A program made the position numbers and the translations under genes. Under the pieces are notes generated by a model that saw only the letters and a program-made list of their open reading frames with translations, was not told the origin of the DNA and ran no database searches. Positions 24,151-37,400 of a stretch of DNA of 64,000 bases are shown here, piece after piece. Source of the stretch: Prostheceraeus crozeri (Eukaryota; Platyhelminthes; Polycladida; Euryleptidae); the NCBI GenBank assembly GCA_907163375.1, contig CAJQUW010008956.1:1-64000 (forward strand), in the 5' to 3' direction. Each line of letters begins with the position of its first letter. The first letter of the stretch is position 1.

Positions 24151-27100
24151 ACACAGTTTTATTACAATTTTATAGCCAATAAATTCTTTAAGAAGATACC
24201 TCAACGTACTTTTGGTTCATCGTCTGTTTGCGACAATCGTATTCATCAAATACAGTGTGAATTCCAAAAACAATAATTAGTATTATAGGTAGTTATTTAT
24301 AGTATTTTATTATAGTAGTTCTATATTAGTATTACAGTATCATAGAACAATGATAGTAGTATTATTAGTTCTCCAACGTTATCAAAATGTTGCCATTAAT
24401 TCAGGCCTCCCCAGCCAAAATACAAATTTTTCTAGGCTTTTAGGTTTTCAAAAATCTCTCGAAATCTGCACGAGCGAGATCAAACAAAAATGGGAGACGT
24501 TAATTTGGGACGGCAGAAAATGGGAAGCATCATCAGCAAAGCTATAGCGAAGGATGTAAGCCTAATACAATCCATGAAGACTGGAAACAAATGGAATAAG
24601 ATGAAAAGCAAGTAGGCCTATACATGTAGTCTACCAACTACGTTCAACTAGAATACTGCAGGTACTATGGTACTGTCACAAATCGGAATTCCCAGCTAAC
24701 ACACGTAAGTACAAATCTACTTGATGCACCACACTATCCCGCAGAAGGATTCTTCAGATGCCCTCACCGAAATGCCCTCAAGCACAGTCTATTAATCAGG
24801 ACTTTCGACTTTGATGCTCAGAGAAATTGATGAGCCAGTCGCTGCAGTGTCGATTTTATCCCTCTAGATGAATTTTGATAACTATGAAGCAATGGGAAAA
24901 ATTCTCCTAACAAATTATACTTTGGTGTAAATAACGAATCCTTTTTAAGAGATGAAAGAAGAAATAGAGACGGCTGATGATACCGTAGTACATGAAAAAG
25001 TACATGCATAGGCTATACCCTCATTCAGGCTAAAATTCAAACCGCAAGCCACATCCATTATTATTACAATGACATGAGACAAGTCATTGCTCAAAATGAT
25101 GTATCTTTCAATACGACCGAATTTTAATTTCGACCGAAAGTCTGAGTGCTTTATTGTCTTAGAGTATGATAATAAAGCACTCTATTTGATTTAAAGCATA
25201 TTTACCATTTGAAAGCAGTGCTATTTTTTCTCTTAGAAAATATAACACCGGTGAGGAAAATAAAGTTCAGTTATCCTAGATCCACATTTGTCTCAAGTTA
25301 AATGATGTACATCTGTGATTTACGGCAACTCTAATTTCACAGTCCCAGATATATTTCAAGCATTGCACCATTTGTATTCAATATTATTCTCCTGGTGTCT
25401 GCTTTTTGATTTGTAATCAAATTATGTGCTACTCTGAGAGGTAGGCAAAACACTTCTATGCTTTCGACAGCAAAATGCAGCTTCAAAATCTGTTTCACGG
25501 CAGGCCTATGTGAAATGGAGAAGATCCTTTTCAAGAACTCATACCTAAAATGCTGCTTCGTTTCTATGCCGCTATCTAGTTAGCTGCTTCTTGACAAGCA
25601 TCCTTCCTTTCGGTCCATATTTCTCTACAACCAAGTTTGTGTACATACGCATCAGGCTAATTGTATTACATAAATCGATGAATTAATTTATAGATTATTT
25701 GCTGGTGTTAACGATGACTTTACTGTGTTTTATAAGCTCACTGCTATATAGCCGTTTTTCATTTGAAGCAAAATATAAATTTATAGTGGAAATGTATTAT
25801 AGTATGAAATTATTTTCTTGTCCGTTCCTGCAAATGCGAATATACATGTACCTATTTGACACTATGCATATAAGGCTTATATTCGTAGCAGTAGGATGTT
25901 GACAATTTTATGTTGCACTTAAATTCCAATGAACAGACAGGCGAAATATGCCCATACACGCTTTCCAAAAGTTATATGTAATTGAAGCAACTGCAAAAAC
26001 GTGAATTGTGGTAAACGCCATTATAGAAATGACACTATTTTATAGCATGCAGCTACTTTGCTTTGGGGCTGGAAATGGACTTTCAATTGACATATTGTTG
26101 AAATTTTGTTTCATAAGCATTAGAATGATAAGGTGGACCGGGGCAAGCTGTTAACAAAGTGACCTTGTAGAGAAGAATGTCGAATAAAAGCACCTTAATT
26201 GACAGAGATGTCCCCTAGCTTTGTTAAAGTATAGGCCTTAATATTCAATTCATAGCACTATTTGTAAATTGCAGATAGAATCTATGTTTTTCGTAGTGAG
26301 TAAAAAGTAAATCACTTTTTTACTTTTTTGCCCACAGTATTACTGTATGCGTATCAATTCATCATCTCAAACTAAAGGGTCATTTTCACAGTTTTCTGCT
26401 TGAGGCTCATGTGTGCTCTTAAGATTGCAGTTTTGTCATTTTTTCATGATTTGTATTGATTTTAGCTGTAGAGGATTTTGCTATGGGAATGCAAATATTG
26501 TGAAAAATTCACAAGTGTGACGTGGCAAAATTCTTTCCCTGAAGAAGCGTTTTTTCAAGGTGACAAATAAGTGGAGATTGGATTCGCGCACGAGTCGACA
26601 CTGAGAATTAGGCCTAGCTTAAAATGTCACACTTGTGACTACAGAACATTTAAGAAATCGTATGAGACTTACAGGGCAGTTTTACTACCCGTTTGTTTAT
26701 TTTCTGCACCCAGAAACTATAAAAATATTTTTATATTTTGTAGACCATTGAATATTGATACTTTGAGAACTTCTGCCAAATTATGGTTACATTATTGTGT
26801 AAGGTGACCATTTGATCAAGATGAATAATTCTAGGATTTGTACGGCAACTTGCCCTGAGCATGTTGACGCAGTTTTCATTTTCTGTTTTTGCTGCATTTG
26901 TGCAAAATTTCTGCATGTCGCTAAGTGACGACTAAAAATTGCTAAGAGTTATTTGCCAAATCTGTCTAGTGCTCTATCATCAGTGTCTAACATATATTGG
27001 AAAAAATTAGTTTCTCGATTTAATATGATGCATTTATGCAAGACAGGCGGTCACCCTACTATATAGTCATGGAATTCGGCACCTTGAAATTTACCCACTT

Positions 27101-27289
27101 CAATTAGATTATGGTAGCCTATTTATTGACTATCTTGAATAATAAATTCTAAGGGGACCTCGTCAACCAGTCCTTCTGATTCTACCAGGCCATATTTGCA
27201 TGCAAGCCTAAACTATATGAAGAGGTAGAGACGTTCTGTAACTTACTCTGTGATGGTTGATCGCGATTATGAATGCATGATTCTCCCCT
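24151..27289. other. Anonymous AT-rich sequence
   Basis: It includes TAGTATTA-rich low-complexity sequence (24283-24370) and a 12-bp hairpin at 25144-25182 (GAGTGCTTTATT and its complement). No gene is supported. Confidence 0.45.
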
Positions 27290-27604
27290 CCAACTTAGTA
27301 TGCAATCGTGAGTCAAATATTCAATATGCGTCAAAACGTCTGACTTGCGTCTAATAGTCCAACGTGTCAGAATACCGTCGTGAGTCAAAAAGTATGACTT
27401 GCGTCAGTAAGAACGAAAATCTGGAGTCTCCGAAACCGAAACCGGCGGAAAGTATTGAAAGCATGTATTGAGTACATCTCAGCTAAATTCACCTGTACAC
27501 CAAATTTGGTGAGATGCGAGCGTGCGGAACAAAGTCCATTTGCGTCAAAAAGTCTGACTGCGTCAAAATGTCCAACTTGGCGTCATTTTGTCTGACTTGC
27601 GTCA
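27290..27604. repeat. Right array of GACTTGCGTCA-type motifs
   Basis: Variants of (T)GCGTCAAAA and GACTTGCGTCA occur in two clusters (27300-27407 and 27539-27604). The outermost is an exact GACTTGCGTCA ending at 27604. They are in reverse orientation to the array at 19797-20080. Confidence 0.7.
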
Positions 27605-28682
27605 TCTACTGACTATAAGGAGATAATTATTCACGTTGTTACCTAACTTAATATAGAAAATAAGCTAACCAAAAAATTATCAAAGTGTAGATCGTGCTAA
27701 CAATTAAAATACAGAAAAAAGGAAAGTGATGGGTAATAAATTCTGAAAGATTAACTGCTGAAATTGATTAGTGAAGTACGAACTGTAATGGAATATTGAA
27801 ATTGTAACAAAAGAAAAAAAATAATAATAGTAATGAAAAAAGAAATGAATGAATGAATAAATGAATTAATTGAGAAAAAGGAAGGAAATAAGCCGCACAA
27901 ATGAAAATTACTAGGTAAAATAATCAAAATCTGAATAAATAAATAAAATTGATAGTCACAAGAAACTAGTGTAAAATAAATGAGTAGACTGCAAAAAAAT
28001 TAGTTCAAACGAATAATGTAATACATACTGAAAATAAAATGAAATTAAATTGAAGTTAGTCCTTAAAAGGACTGGTTTTGCGTTCCCTGTACCAGCTAGG
28101 AAGTCATCAGCAGGAACTCAGGTAGGATTCGTGTTTCGGCCCCAATTCCTGAACACTCAAACCCACCTGAGCGGGGCCCTGCACAGTAAAACTGTACAGC
28201 TTCCACAAAGTCAAAAGTCGGGTTAGTCACAATCGGTGTAAGTCAAAATCGACAGAAAAGAAAATCTGATTATTCGGTTAGCAGTTCGATCAGAGTTAGA
28301 CTGACCAGTGAACCATATGCATTTTATCAAGCTTGAGTCATGCTATATTTCAAGAATGTCGAGATTCAAAATTTTCTTGCTTTCCATGCCCGTCATTGGC
28401 ATCTGAGTAATAAGTTAAAAAAACAACAAATTTGACACCATTGATGTACATGTAGTGGTAGGCTATAAACAGCATTGATAGAAATTCACGCCGTCTTCAT
28501 GCGGTAACTGACTCGAATGGAAATGAATGGATTTGGATATTTCGATGGACGTCTGCATGGATTTCCATAGCATCTAGAAATCTATGGTTATGCCTGATAT
28601 ATTCCGTGTATTATGTACATAACAAACGAAAACCATCAGATATCACACTCCGAATTACAAGTAAAACTATGTGTTATGATAG
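27605..28682. other. Low-complexity A-rich block and anonymous sequence
   Basis: 27690-28060 is A-rich with an imperfect GAAT/AATA tetranucleotide run (about 27845-27875). 28060-28260 is GC-richer with no recognised motif. No gene is supported. Confidence 0.45.
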
Positions 28683-28780
28683 ATATCATACGATATTTTC
28701 AAGCATTATCCTATAACAAACTCCGACCTGCGGCCGCCGTTTGTTATGCTGATAATGCTTTTCAAATATCGTTTGATATC
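28683..28780. repeat. Long imperfect hairpin with a GC-rich loop
   Basis: 28683-28721 pairs with 28739-28780 (GATATCA...AACAAAC against GTTTGTT...TGATATC). About 39-42 nt per arm hold several mismatches and a short indel around a 17-nt loop that includes GCGGCCGC. It could be a foldback transposon remnant or a miRNA-like hairpin. Sequence alone does not decide. Confidence 0.5.
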
Positions 28781-31700
28781 CTATACTTATCATTGCGGGA
28801 ATTGGTCAAATATACCTTTTTGCATTCTATTTTTGAAAAAGTGAATTCAATTTCTGTTGACTTGTTCCTTATCCATATACCTATGCCTAAGCAATGGCAA
28901 CTTTCATAGATTTTAGTGCATTCATTTTCGTCATGCCTATTTCCTATTTCTGATTAATATAAGATGACTATGTTGTGCAAAGAAATTTTATTCGGGACTG
29001 AGAACATTCATCCCTATAAGTAGGATAAAAATCTGAAAGAAAAGTTCACTGGAAAATGATTTTCTGGAATTTCCTAGTGTTTTTTGATATTTCATGATCG
29101 CTTAACTGTCCTTGGATACTAGGATTTGCATGGTCCCTCTCGACATAGCGTCATAGCGTGGATCAGCTTCAGCCTGCGTTCAAGCCTTGTCAGTTAGAGC
29201 AGTAAATTCTTCTTCAAAGAGAAATTTACTGATTTCAGATAAAAAGTCATAAATTGTAGGTTATCATTCCGCCTTCAATTATGCTGAATGAACAATTCCA
29301 TGCATTGGTGTTGTTGCTAAAGAAACAGGCTTCTACCGCGTTGTCTTTCTACTATCCTGACAGTTAAATGTTCACGTGTTGTCCCAGTCATTTTCGGGGA
29401 CTAATGTCTGCATGTCACTGTATACAAGCCTTGCTTTCTCGTTTGATGTTCGCCTCTTTCCATTGATTAGGTGCCGATCTTAACTGCTTCTTGATAACAA
29501 GCTTTCCCTCCAAACTCCAACTTGTGGTTTGGAAGCAGATAGATGGACTTGGTGGAAGCTCCGTGCTGCACTTACTCTTTGATCTCCAACAAGGTGATGA
29601 TAGATTTCTCTCCCACTCATCTCACCAATGCGGCTAACATCGATTCATTCACCTTTGTAATGTGCTCATCAGTTGGTCGCTTTCAGTCTTTGACTATCAT
29701 GTTTCTTGCAGTTTGCCTACGGATGCCTAACAGATCTGTTTGTTGCAAGTAGTCTGACTTCGATTGTCAAGCTGCCATCAGACGATCGCTAGCAGTTTGC
29801 CACTATACTCATGCATTTTCTAATTTAGGTGTCAGAACCAGTGGCGTCGCGTGCTCCCAGACAATAGGCCTTCGCTCCATAGTGGATTCCTATATTTCTG
29901 CAGCAGACAGCATGAGCTGCATAATATAATTGATATGACTATCTAAATTTCAGTGAATTTTCGAACACTTGTACAAGTACATGAACATTCAAGTCATGCT
30001 GGCATCCATTACTACTGAATAAAATGAAATGGGAAATACATGTAGATACTGATATTTAAATGAAAGGTACACTGAAGTCCATAGACTACCCAATGTAGAC
30101 TATTCTCCATATGAATTGTGATTCACTATGAGTCCTATGTGACAGCCTCTTTTTCTGAGCAGCCTCATAAGCATGCAATCCTAAGCTCATGTTCGTCAAC
30201 ACGACTCTTGTCTTCCCAAGATTTTAAAAGTTAAATGGCAATGAAAATGTGATGTTGATTTCTCACATGACACTTGATCGCCTTGGTGAGATTACTATAG
30301 AGAAAATTCACTCTCGAGGAAGCTCTCGCCAAAGCAAGACTCTGTTGTGTTCATAATAGCCTGTCAATCACTTACATGTTTCAAATTTAGGGCTGCTAAA
30401 TTGTTTTTTTGTGCTCCTCCTCATATTCTATCTCTTGATAGTGGTCTAGTTTTATTTCAATGCCATGAACTTCGTGTACGATGTTTTGAGTTTTCTGCAC
30501 AATCCATCGGACGACTGGCCGGTGTAGAAAATGACCACTGTTTAAATCGCCGCCACAAACATAGTATCACCAATATGCCCTGAATCATTATCTCTGATTG
30601 AATCACACATCAATTATGGAAACTTCATCGCTGTATCTTTCAGCGGCTTCTCACCTTCCGATCTGACATTCAGCCATTGGTGAACGCAGACACGACGATT
30701 CAACGCGTCATCATCTTCTCCAAAATTTGGCGAAGCCACGAATAGGGAAAATTTGCGCCTCCCTCCATCTGAATCTAAGAATTTATAAATAGATCTTTTC
30801 TTGCATTGTTGCAATGTATTTGCTTCTTCGTTTCTATCGGGAGAAGACGAATCTAACTATCGAGCTAAGCGCACACGCCTCACATATCACACAAACACAC
30901 AAATCTCTGTGATTTGCTGTGCACACCCCAGCGCATTGTGTGATCGCTTGAAGATCCCTACAGTTAATAGCCGAGCGCTGACGCTCGGAGCGGATTTGAG
31001 AGTAGTGACTTGAAACTGTAAACTTAAAGTGTATGTAAAGTTGTAAATGTAAGGATACTCTCAAAAACAAAAAAATAAAACTATTTGAACCTTTGTTTTA
31101 TGAACGCAAATTATTATTTTTGGGTATGCGGCGAAGGCCTCGCAGGCACGGAGACGACGCCACTCGGCGAGTTGACAAAGACATACGAGTGTCAGACACG
31201 CTCCCGGTTAGACGAAAAAATGAGATCTAAGGTCAATATCCAGAAGCTCCACACGTAATCTTCTAGAATTCGAATCTCAGAATAACGATATTGAATGTAC
31301 TATGAATATCTGATTAAGAAGGAGTATCTAGAAATCGGACATGATAAATGAATGGTTATCTTGCCTAGCAGAAATTGAATTCACTTATCTAGAAATAGAA
31401 TGCAAAAAGGATATTGATTGATTCCATAGATAACCTTCAATACTATGGCATTCACTGCAGCATGGTGCTTCTATTTATGGTATTGTCCACTTTCTCCATC
31501 GATTATCAAAATTGACATCACTAACTCAAACGGTTGATGTTGCTTGATATGAACTGATCGAAACAGTGATATCAAATTATGCAATATCAGCTCGCCTATA
31601 TAGAGGTGCATTTTTTGACAGCTGCGAAATTCTAATGTTCATATATTCTGCAGATTTCTCTATGTCATGATAGCTCTGCAAAAGATGCTTTTACTTTTTC

Positions 31701-31990
31701 TATTATAAGTAGATATGACACTGTAATTAGATGTCGAATATCAGAAGCTACGGGCTATTCGCCAGTTGTGCCCTTCTCTAAATGGTCGTGAGGAAGGGCC
31801 TCTTTTGTTTTTTAATCTTGTACATAACATGGCTATCTCTTTCTAACTTGTACATTCCTCCGAACCTGTGCACTGGTGAACATTGACTTCAGTGTGTGAA
31901 TAATTATCACATTCTGCACTATCCCAGTGTAATATTTAACTTACATAGCTACATGTACATCAATGTTTGCCATATGACTTGTAACTCTTG
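28781..31990. other. Anonymous sequence
   Basis: No gene is supported in this stretch. A short GC-rich patch lies at about 31125-31185. Confidence 0.4.
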
Positions 31991-31991
31991 C

Positions 31992-32017
31992 CTGACGACG
32001 CAGCAGGACCTGCGAAA
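31992..32017 (+). ncRNA. Hammerhead-ribozyme-like core
   Basis: CTGACGA, a short stem GCAG/CTGC with a 6-nt loop, then GAAA. This is an exact CUGANGA-stem II-GAAA core. There is no Penelope coding sequence next to it, and stems I and III were not convincingly found, so chance is possible. Confidence 0.3.
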
Positions 32018-33025
32018 CCTCATGAAATGCAATAGACGATTTATGGCAGATAAGCCTTTTTTCTTAATAAAATGTTTGAAACATGCGTCCGCCTCGACAG
32101 CATGAAACTTTTGTCACCATCTCCATTCACATGAAGAAAGAACCGCCAGTTACGGCTCACTACCTAACTGTGCACCCATTCATGCAGCCGCTATATATAG
32201 GAAAAACCCATGGAAGTCCGACTGTAGCCATTGACAACAGCTGTTTGCTGATGGCAACGTCTGCTGCTCGGATAGGCGCCGTTTGCTAAATCCTTGGAAG
32301 AATCAAATCACTGAAACATACCACAGTTGTAGATTCTTGTCGCAAGGCGATTTATTGTAAGATATTCTATCAAAATACCTTAACATGCAGTGCTGCCCAT
32401 TGGATTAGCACATTTTCACAGAAAATGACTTTTTCTCAGGTATGTTGTATACACTGTAAACCGTAGACCGACAATTATCCTACAAAATTACTAACAAAAT
32501 CAACCGACGATTGTCACCTCCAATATCATCGATATCCGACGAATTTGTAGGTTCTCCACTGACATCGAATCAGATGCGTTGTTGAATATTGATTGATTTT
32601 TTCGATTAGTGATTGCTTGATTTTTGGGCAATCTGTATTATTGTGTGGCAAAACCATGATTTATTTTGACATAATTTCATTAATTACCTATATTTTTGAA
32701 AAACTTAAAGCTATAATTCATTGCTATTCATTTTGTCGCTTTTTGTCAAATATTGTAGGTGTTCAGTGGCAATCATCCTACAAGAACTAACAATGATCGA
32801 CAAAATAGATTTTGTTGGAAAAATGTCTGTCAATTGTCAGTCAACGGTTTACCATTTACTTTCTCAGGAATTCATTATATCAAACGAAAAGCATCCTCTG
32901 TTGTGGTAATCAATCACAATGCAATATGATGAGTCATTCATGTTCATATCTACGCATTTCTAGTCTAACTAAATCATTCCAGTGTCTGACTTCGATTGTC
33001 TGTGTAGGAGACTGCATACAACAAT
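32018..33025. other. Anonymous sequence with dispersed-repeat fragments
   Basis: A stretch starting TACACTGTAAAC (about 32448) resembles the outer motif of the MITE at 5561. 32735-32830 repeats parts of 32470-32550 in diverged form (CAATNATCCTACAA, CTAACAA). It is probably remnants of a non-autonomous repeat. Confidence 0.35.
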
Positions 33026-33830
33026 ATGATAAGACATCGTAATATTACGGATTGTACCGCTGCTCAAGTCGTTGCCCTGCGGACCGAGGGACTAACTGAA
33101 GCTCAAATTGCAAATAGACTCCGCATTAACCAATCAATTGTTTGTCGAGCACTCAAGCGGTATGCTGAGACGTGATGTTTTTCTGCTCGTAAGCGACCAC
33201 CTCGAACAGTTGTACAACCAAAGGAACTGACAACATGATAAAACGATTAGCGACGTTCTCCGAGTACGACATCGAGTTATATTCACTCCCAACTACCCCA
33301 GAAGTACAAATAAGTGGAGCTACTATTCGACACGATTGCTTAGTGCAAAGAACATCAGAGACTAAAAATCTCTCTGTGAGCGACACAAAGACTGGGCTGT
33401 TGAAAGATGGCGTCAAGTACTTTTTTGTGATGAAAGTACAATTCATGTCATACATTCAGCACGTTAGACATCCACGTGGAAAAAGGAATTCGTTTCGGTA
33501 TGTGCTACCAACGGTAAAGCATGGACCCTCTGTTATTGTCTGGGGGTGCTTGTCAGGGGGAAGGTCGAGGAGGTTTATGGTTCCTTCTACCAAACAAATC
33601 ATACCAGCTAATACATACCTTATTTAAGAATGAAGCTACTAATTTGCATGGAACAGTTACAATGCACAACATTTCGGCATGATGGAGCACCTGCTCACAA
33701 TTCGAAGTTAGTACAAAGTTGGTTGAATCAATGGCTGCCGCAGAATGGTTATGAGTTGTTAGTCCGCTAGTCAAAAGCGTTGTTGAGAAGACTTGTTCCA
33801 TTATTGTAGGGAAAGTGATGTCCAGCGACT
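33026..33830 (+). pseudogene. Tc1/mariner transposase, decayed
   Basis: It starts at an ATG (33026) with a helix-turn-helix, including AAQVVALRTEGLTEAQIANR and then SIVCRALKRY, before a stop near 33173. Further on, in other frames, are RWRQVLFCDEST (first catalytic Asp, about 33429) and HDGAPAHNSKLVQSWL (second Asp, about 33681). The third acidic block is degraded. Many stops and shifts interrupt it. The order and spacing fit one collapsed copy of roughly 270 codons. Terminal repeats were not found. Confidence 0.7.
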
Positions 33831-34129
33831 CTCACCCTCTTCGTGAATGTTTCACAAGCAAGAACCGTCTGGTGAGAAGCAACTGTGAATTCCACCCACC
33901 GCGTGCCAAGACTTCAAGATTTCAGAAGTCATTCATTAGATTTTGCAAATAGCTTCATGACCACTTTTTATACATAGTTGTGACTGACGCTCAATTGCGC
34001 CTTCCAATTGTCTACCATTGGAAGTCTCCATTGTTTCGGCACCGTTGTCATGATAACGCGCATGTTCACGACGTCTATTGTTCTCAATGTTCATAGCCGT
34101 TCTACTCTTTTATTGTTATAGAGTGATGG

Positions 34130-34460
34130 ATTTCTGTGCCACTCGAGATAAAGAGAAAGTGTTCTCCTCGATGATGGGGCCAGCAATCCTGTATGGTTCT
34201 GAGTGTTAGCCCCCTCATAAGATGGATGCAAGGCTACACACGCTTCGACCGGAAGTCCACCGAGGAAATGCGATGAAATGTGGAGATGGCCTCTATCCAA
34301 GAAGTGGCAAGATGAAGAAGGCTGGCATGGCTCGGTCACGGGCAGCGTCGTGGAGAGAGTCATTCCCTTAAGGAAGGCATCCTGTCTACAGGGGAGAGAA
34401 GAAGAGTTAGAGTCCGTCCGAGGAAGACATGAATCGCGACTGTGGCCGCCGACATGTCTT
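34130..34460 (+). pseudogene. Reverse transcriptase C-terminal remnant
   Basis: The reading PAILYGSEC, then KMDARLH and later RCRRRV/RRRWMD-like Arg-rich pieces in shifting frames, matches the region after the polymerase domain of RTE-like non-LTR elements (usual form 'MLYGSECW'). Catalytic motifs are absent, so this is only a 3' fragment. Confidence 0.45.
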
Positions 34461-37400
34461 AAAACTATAATAATATATAAAATAATAATATATGTATTAA
34501 GAAGGCTAACTTTATGCATTGAAAACAGACAAACATCAATGGTCTTAGTATCTGTCAGCCATACATCTTTTTTGTTACTTTTCAAATAGAATTAGAACGA
34601 AGGATTAATATGATTTATGAATGAATGATTTCAGAAAACGTGAGTTGATTTTTGGAATAACATAACTTTTACTTTACAATGATGTACAAGCTATCATAAT
34701 TTTGAATAAGTACTATTAGATGCTTTGATGTGTAGATGTACATTTACATGTATGTTGCACATTATAATTTATGCGTAAGTATACTGGCATTTCATGACGC
34801 GTATACTATCGGAGAAAGTTGACAATAACACAATCGAGTATACATGCATGTGCATACTGTAATCGGCATACATCTGAATTTATCCTACATACTTGCACCG
34901 GTCGCGTAATCTTATGGTTTTACATAATGTCTACATACAGTGCCTATTAAAGTGCATCATCAAATTTTCTCATTGATCAATGTGTGTTTTATACACTGTG
35001 CAATACCAAAGCTACTTACGAAAATGATGTACAAAACTAGATATTATTCCTATTCGATTATCTTTATCATCTAATAGGAAGGTCAATGGTATTCGTACCT
35101 TTTGTTATTCTCGTTTTTTACATCGGTTTCGTAGTCAAAATTAGTAAGTTTTCGTAGTCTCAGTTAACAGTGTACTTACTCGTATTATCTTGGTGCATCA
35201 CATTATTGTTATATTTCTATACAGTTTTCTAAATTTTCATCAAATCTTGCGTAATGGACCCTTTGAATAGACAATTTTGTAGCCTCTGAAACTATGAGTG
35301 TAAAAGCTAGTATCATTCGTGCAGTCATGCATTGTTGGACTTGTGATCATGAGTAGACTTATGATTAGATATTACCATAATGTCATGTATCACATAACAA
35401 GGTAGCCAAAAGTTAACCTGCAAAAAGCGACCACCTGTCTATAACGACATTATTTGCCTGACTGAGAGGTGGTCGCTATAGACAGGAACTACTATATCAT
35501 CGAGTGCTGCATTCCTACGGATTTTCCTTCTATCTATCTTCCAGACTTACAACATAACTGACTTGCTTGACATCAAACATGTCGCATATGCTGGAAGCAC
35601 GGATGGAGAATACCGTCCATCGTCTATATTAATAACGAGTCGCTGTTTTCAAGTCATCATGCCATCGAATTGGACAAACAAGATAGACGGTCGTATTCCA
35701 ATCATTCTTCAACAAGGAGGGTGTTATCAAAATCGGGCCATCTGTCACGGTGAGATGGTGAAAAATAAATAATTGCCTTCTTCTTAGTAGCAAAAAATGG
35801 TTCCAATGATGTTCTGAATGCATGGCATAGATATGGATTATTAGAAATAGATATTTCCAAGTTCATATCACCTCATGCTTAGATAAACACCAAGCATTAG
35901 CAACCGCTTCCAGGCGACCTCGGACAATCGATCTTGTGATTCAAATTCTCCGGCTTTCACGAGGTTGAAGTGACATTTCAATGCGCCTTGCTCTCTGGGA
36001 ACCGAAACCAGTCTTTGAACTGCTAACGCGGCATGAAGATCTCCAAGACCAGCGAAGCACACATACCGGCAAGCCATTTTTCATGGTGGTGCCAAGAGCA
36101 ATGCGCATTGAAATATTATATTGACCTCGTGGAAGTTGAAGGCATTGAATCATTAGAACACTAAGCATATCCATGCGGACCAGCTATGCTTCTTTATGTA
36201 CTGAAAATCTGGAAGCTCACACAATTATTCTTTATTCCCTGCGCACGCTGTCTCTTTGAGGGTAAACGACAGAATGAAAGCTACAATGATCACAACGGAC
36301 GGATTACACTTACGAACACAAATCAAAATGGCATGATCAGTCTATCTGACGCGAACAGGGATACATGAAGATCACAATAAATAAAGATACAGCAAACTCT
36401 CTACTGAAAACACAGGTCAGAAGTAATGATAAAATAAAGTAAAAAGAAAAATAGAGGTTGAGTCAAGGTATCAGGTCACGGCAATAAACAAATTCTTTGT
36501 GTACACAAAGAGAAAGATTCTCGAATCTTATGCACACTGCATCAGAGATGCGGAGGTCCTCCTGGCTACGGCATTGCTCAGCACCTTTAATGAGGCTCTT
36601 GATGGCATTTGGCTACAGATCAGGTGTGACATTCACTTTAAACTGGAAAAGCATACAACAAAGGCTCTCTTTAATTATCCACTAGTTAAGAAAGAATATG
36701 TGGCGTTGGTATATTTTTGATGCAATTGAATAAAATTTGTTCGTCTTGTTCGTCTTGCAATGAAAAGTGTAACGCATATTTTATATATCTTGCGGTAAAT
36801 TTGCAGATTATAAATTAGACAAAATTGACAATAAAATGATTTTTACTTATCTATTTTTTATTTACCCACTTATACATGCCAGAAATAATTGTTGTCCGAT
36901 GAACATGGAGTAGTCATCAATTCTAAGTTAACAAGGCTTTGAACTACGCATTTCGGTGAGTGAAACGTTGCGCAACAGATTAATTAAAGCTTACACCACC
37001 AGCGATTATACAAACCCGAATCGCAAGTGTAATCGAGAATGATGTAACCGAGCTGTCGCCGCAGTTTTCCACAGTTGCTTCCTCAATGTATGAGCTTTAT
37101 GAGCTGTATGAATCACAGATATCGAACCGCGTGGCCACTGATTTCTGAAGCCATTCTCAACTATCGAAAGGCAGAATGTCGCTGTCTCATAGGTTTGTCG
37201 GTTTGTGATGGACTCATAACGCTCAATTTCTACCCAAGATTGCTGCATTTAGACTGAAATCCATGACCCAGGAAGCATTCTGTCAACTAACCCGAATGTT
37301 CTCTATTTTTTCTGTTGTGTTTTCTATTGTTTTTGTAGCTAGCTTCATGTTTGACCTTCAGCTGCCTTCACTATGGCGGAGACATAAAATGGTGATTCTA

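Noticed and set aside
34091..34585. 164-codon minus-strand frame
   Set aside because: Complement of the RT tail remnant on the plus strand. Protein-like motifs are on the plus strand only.
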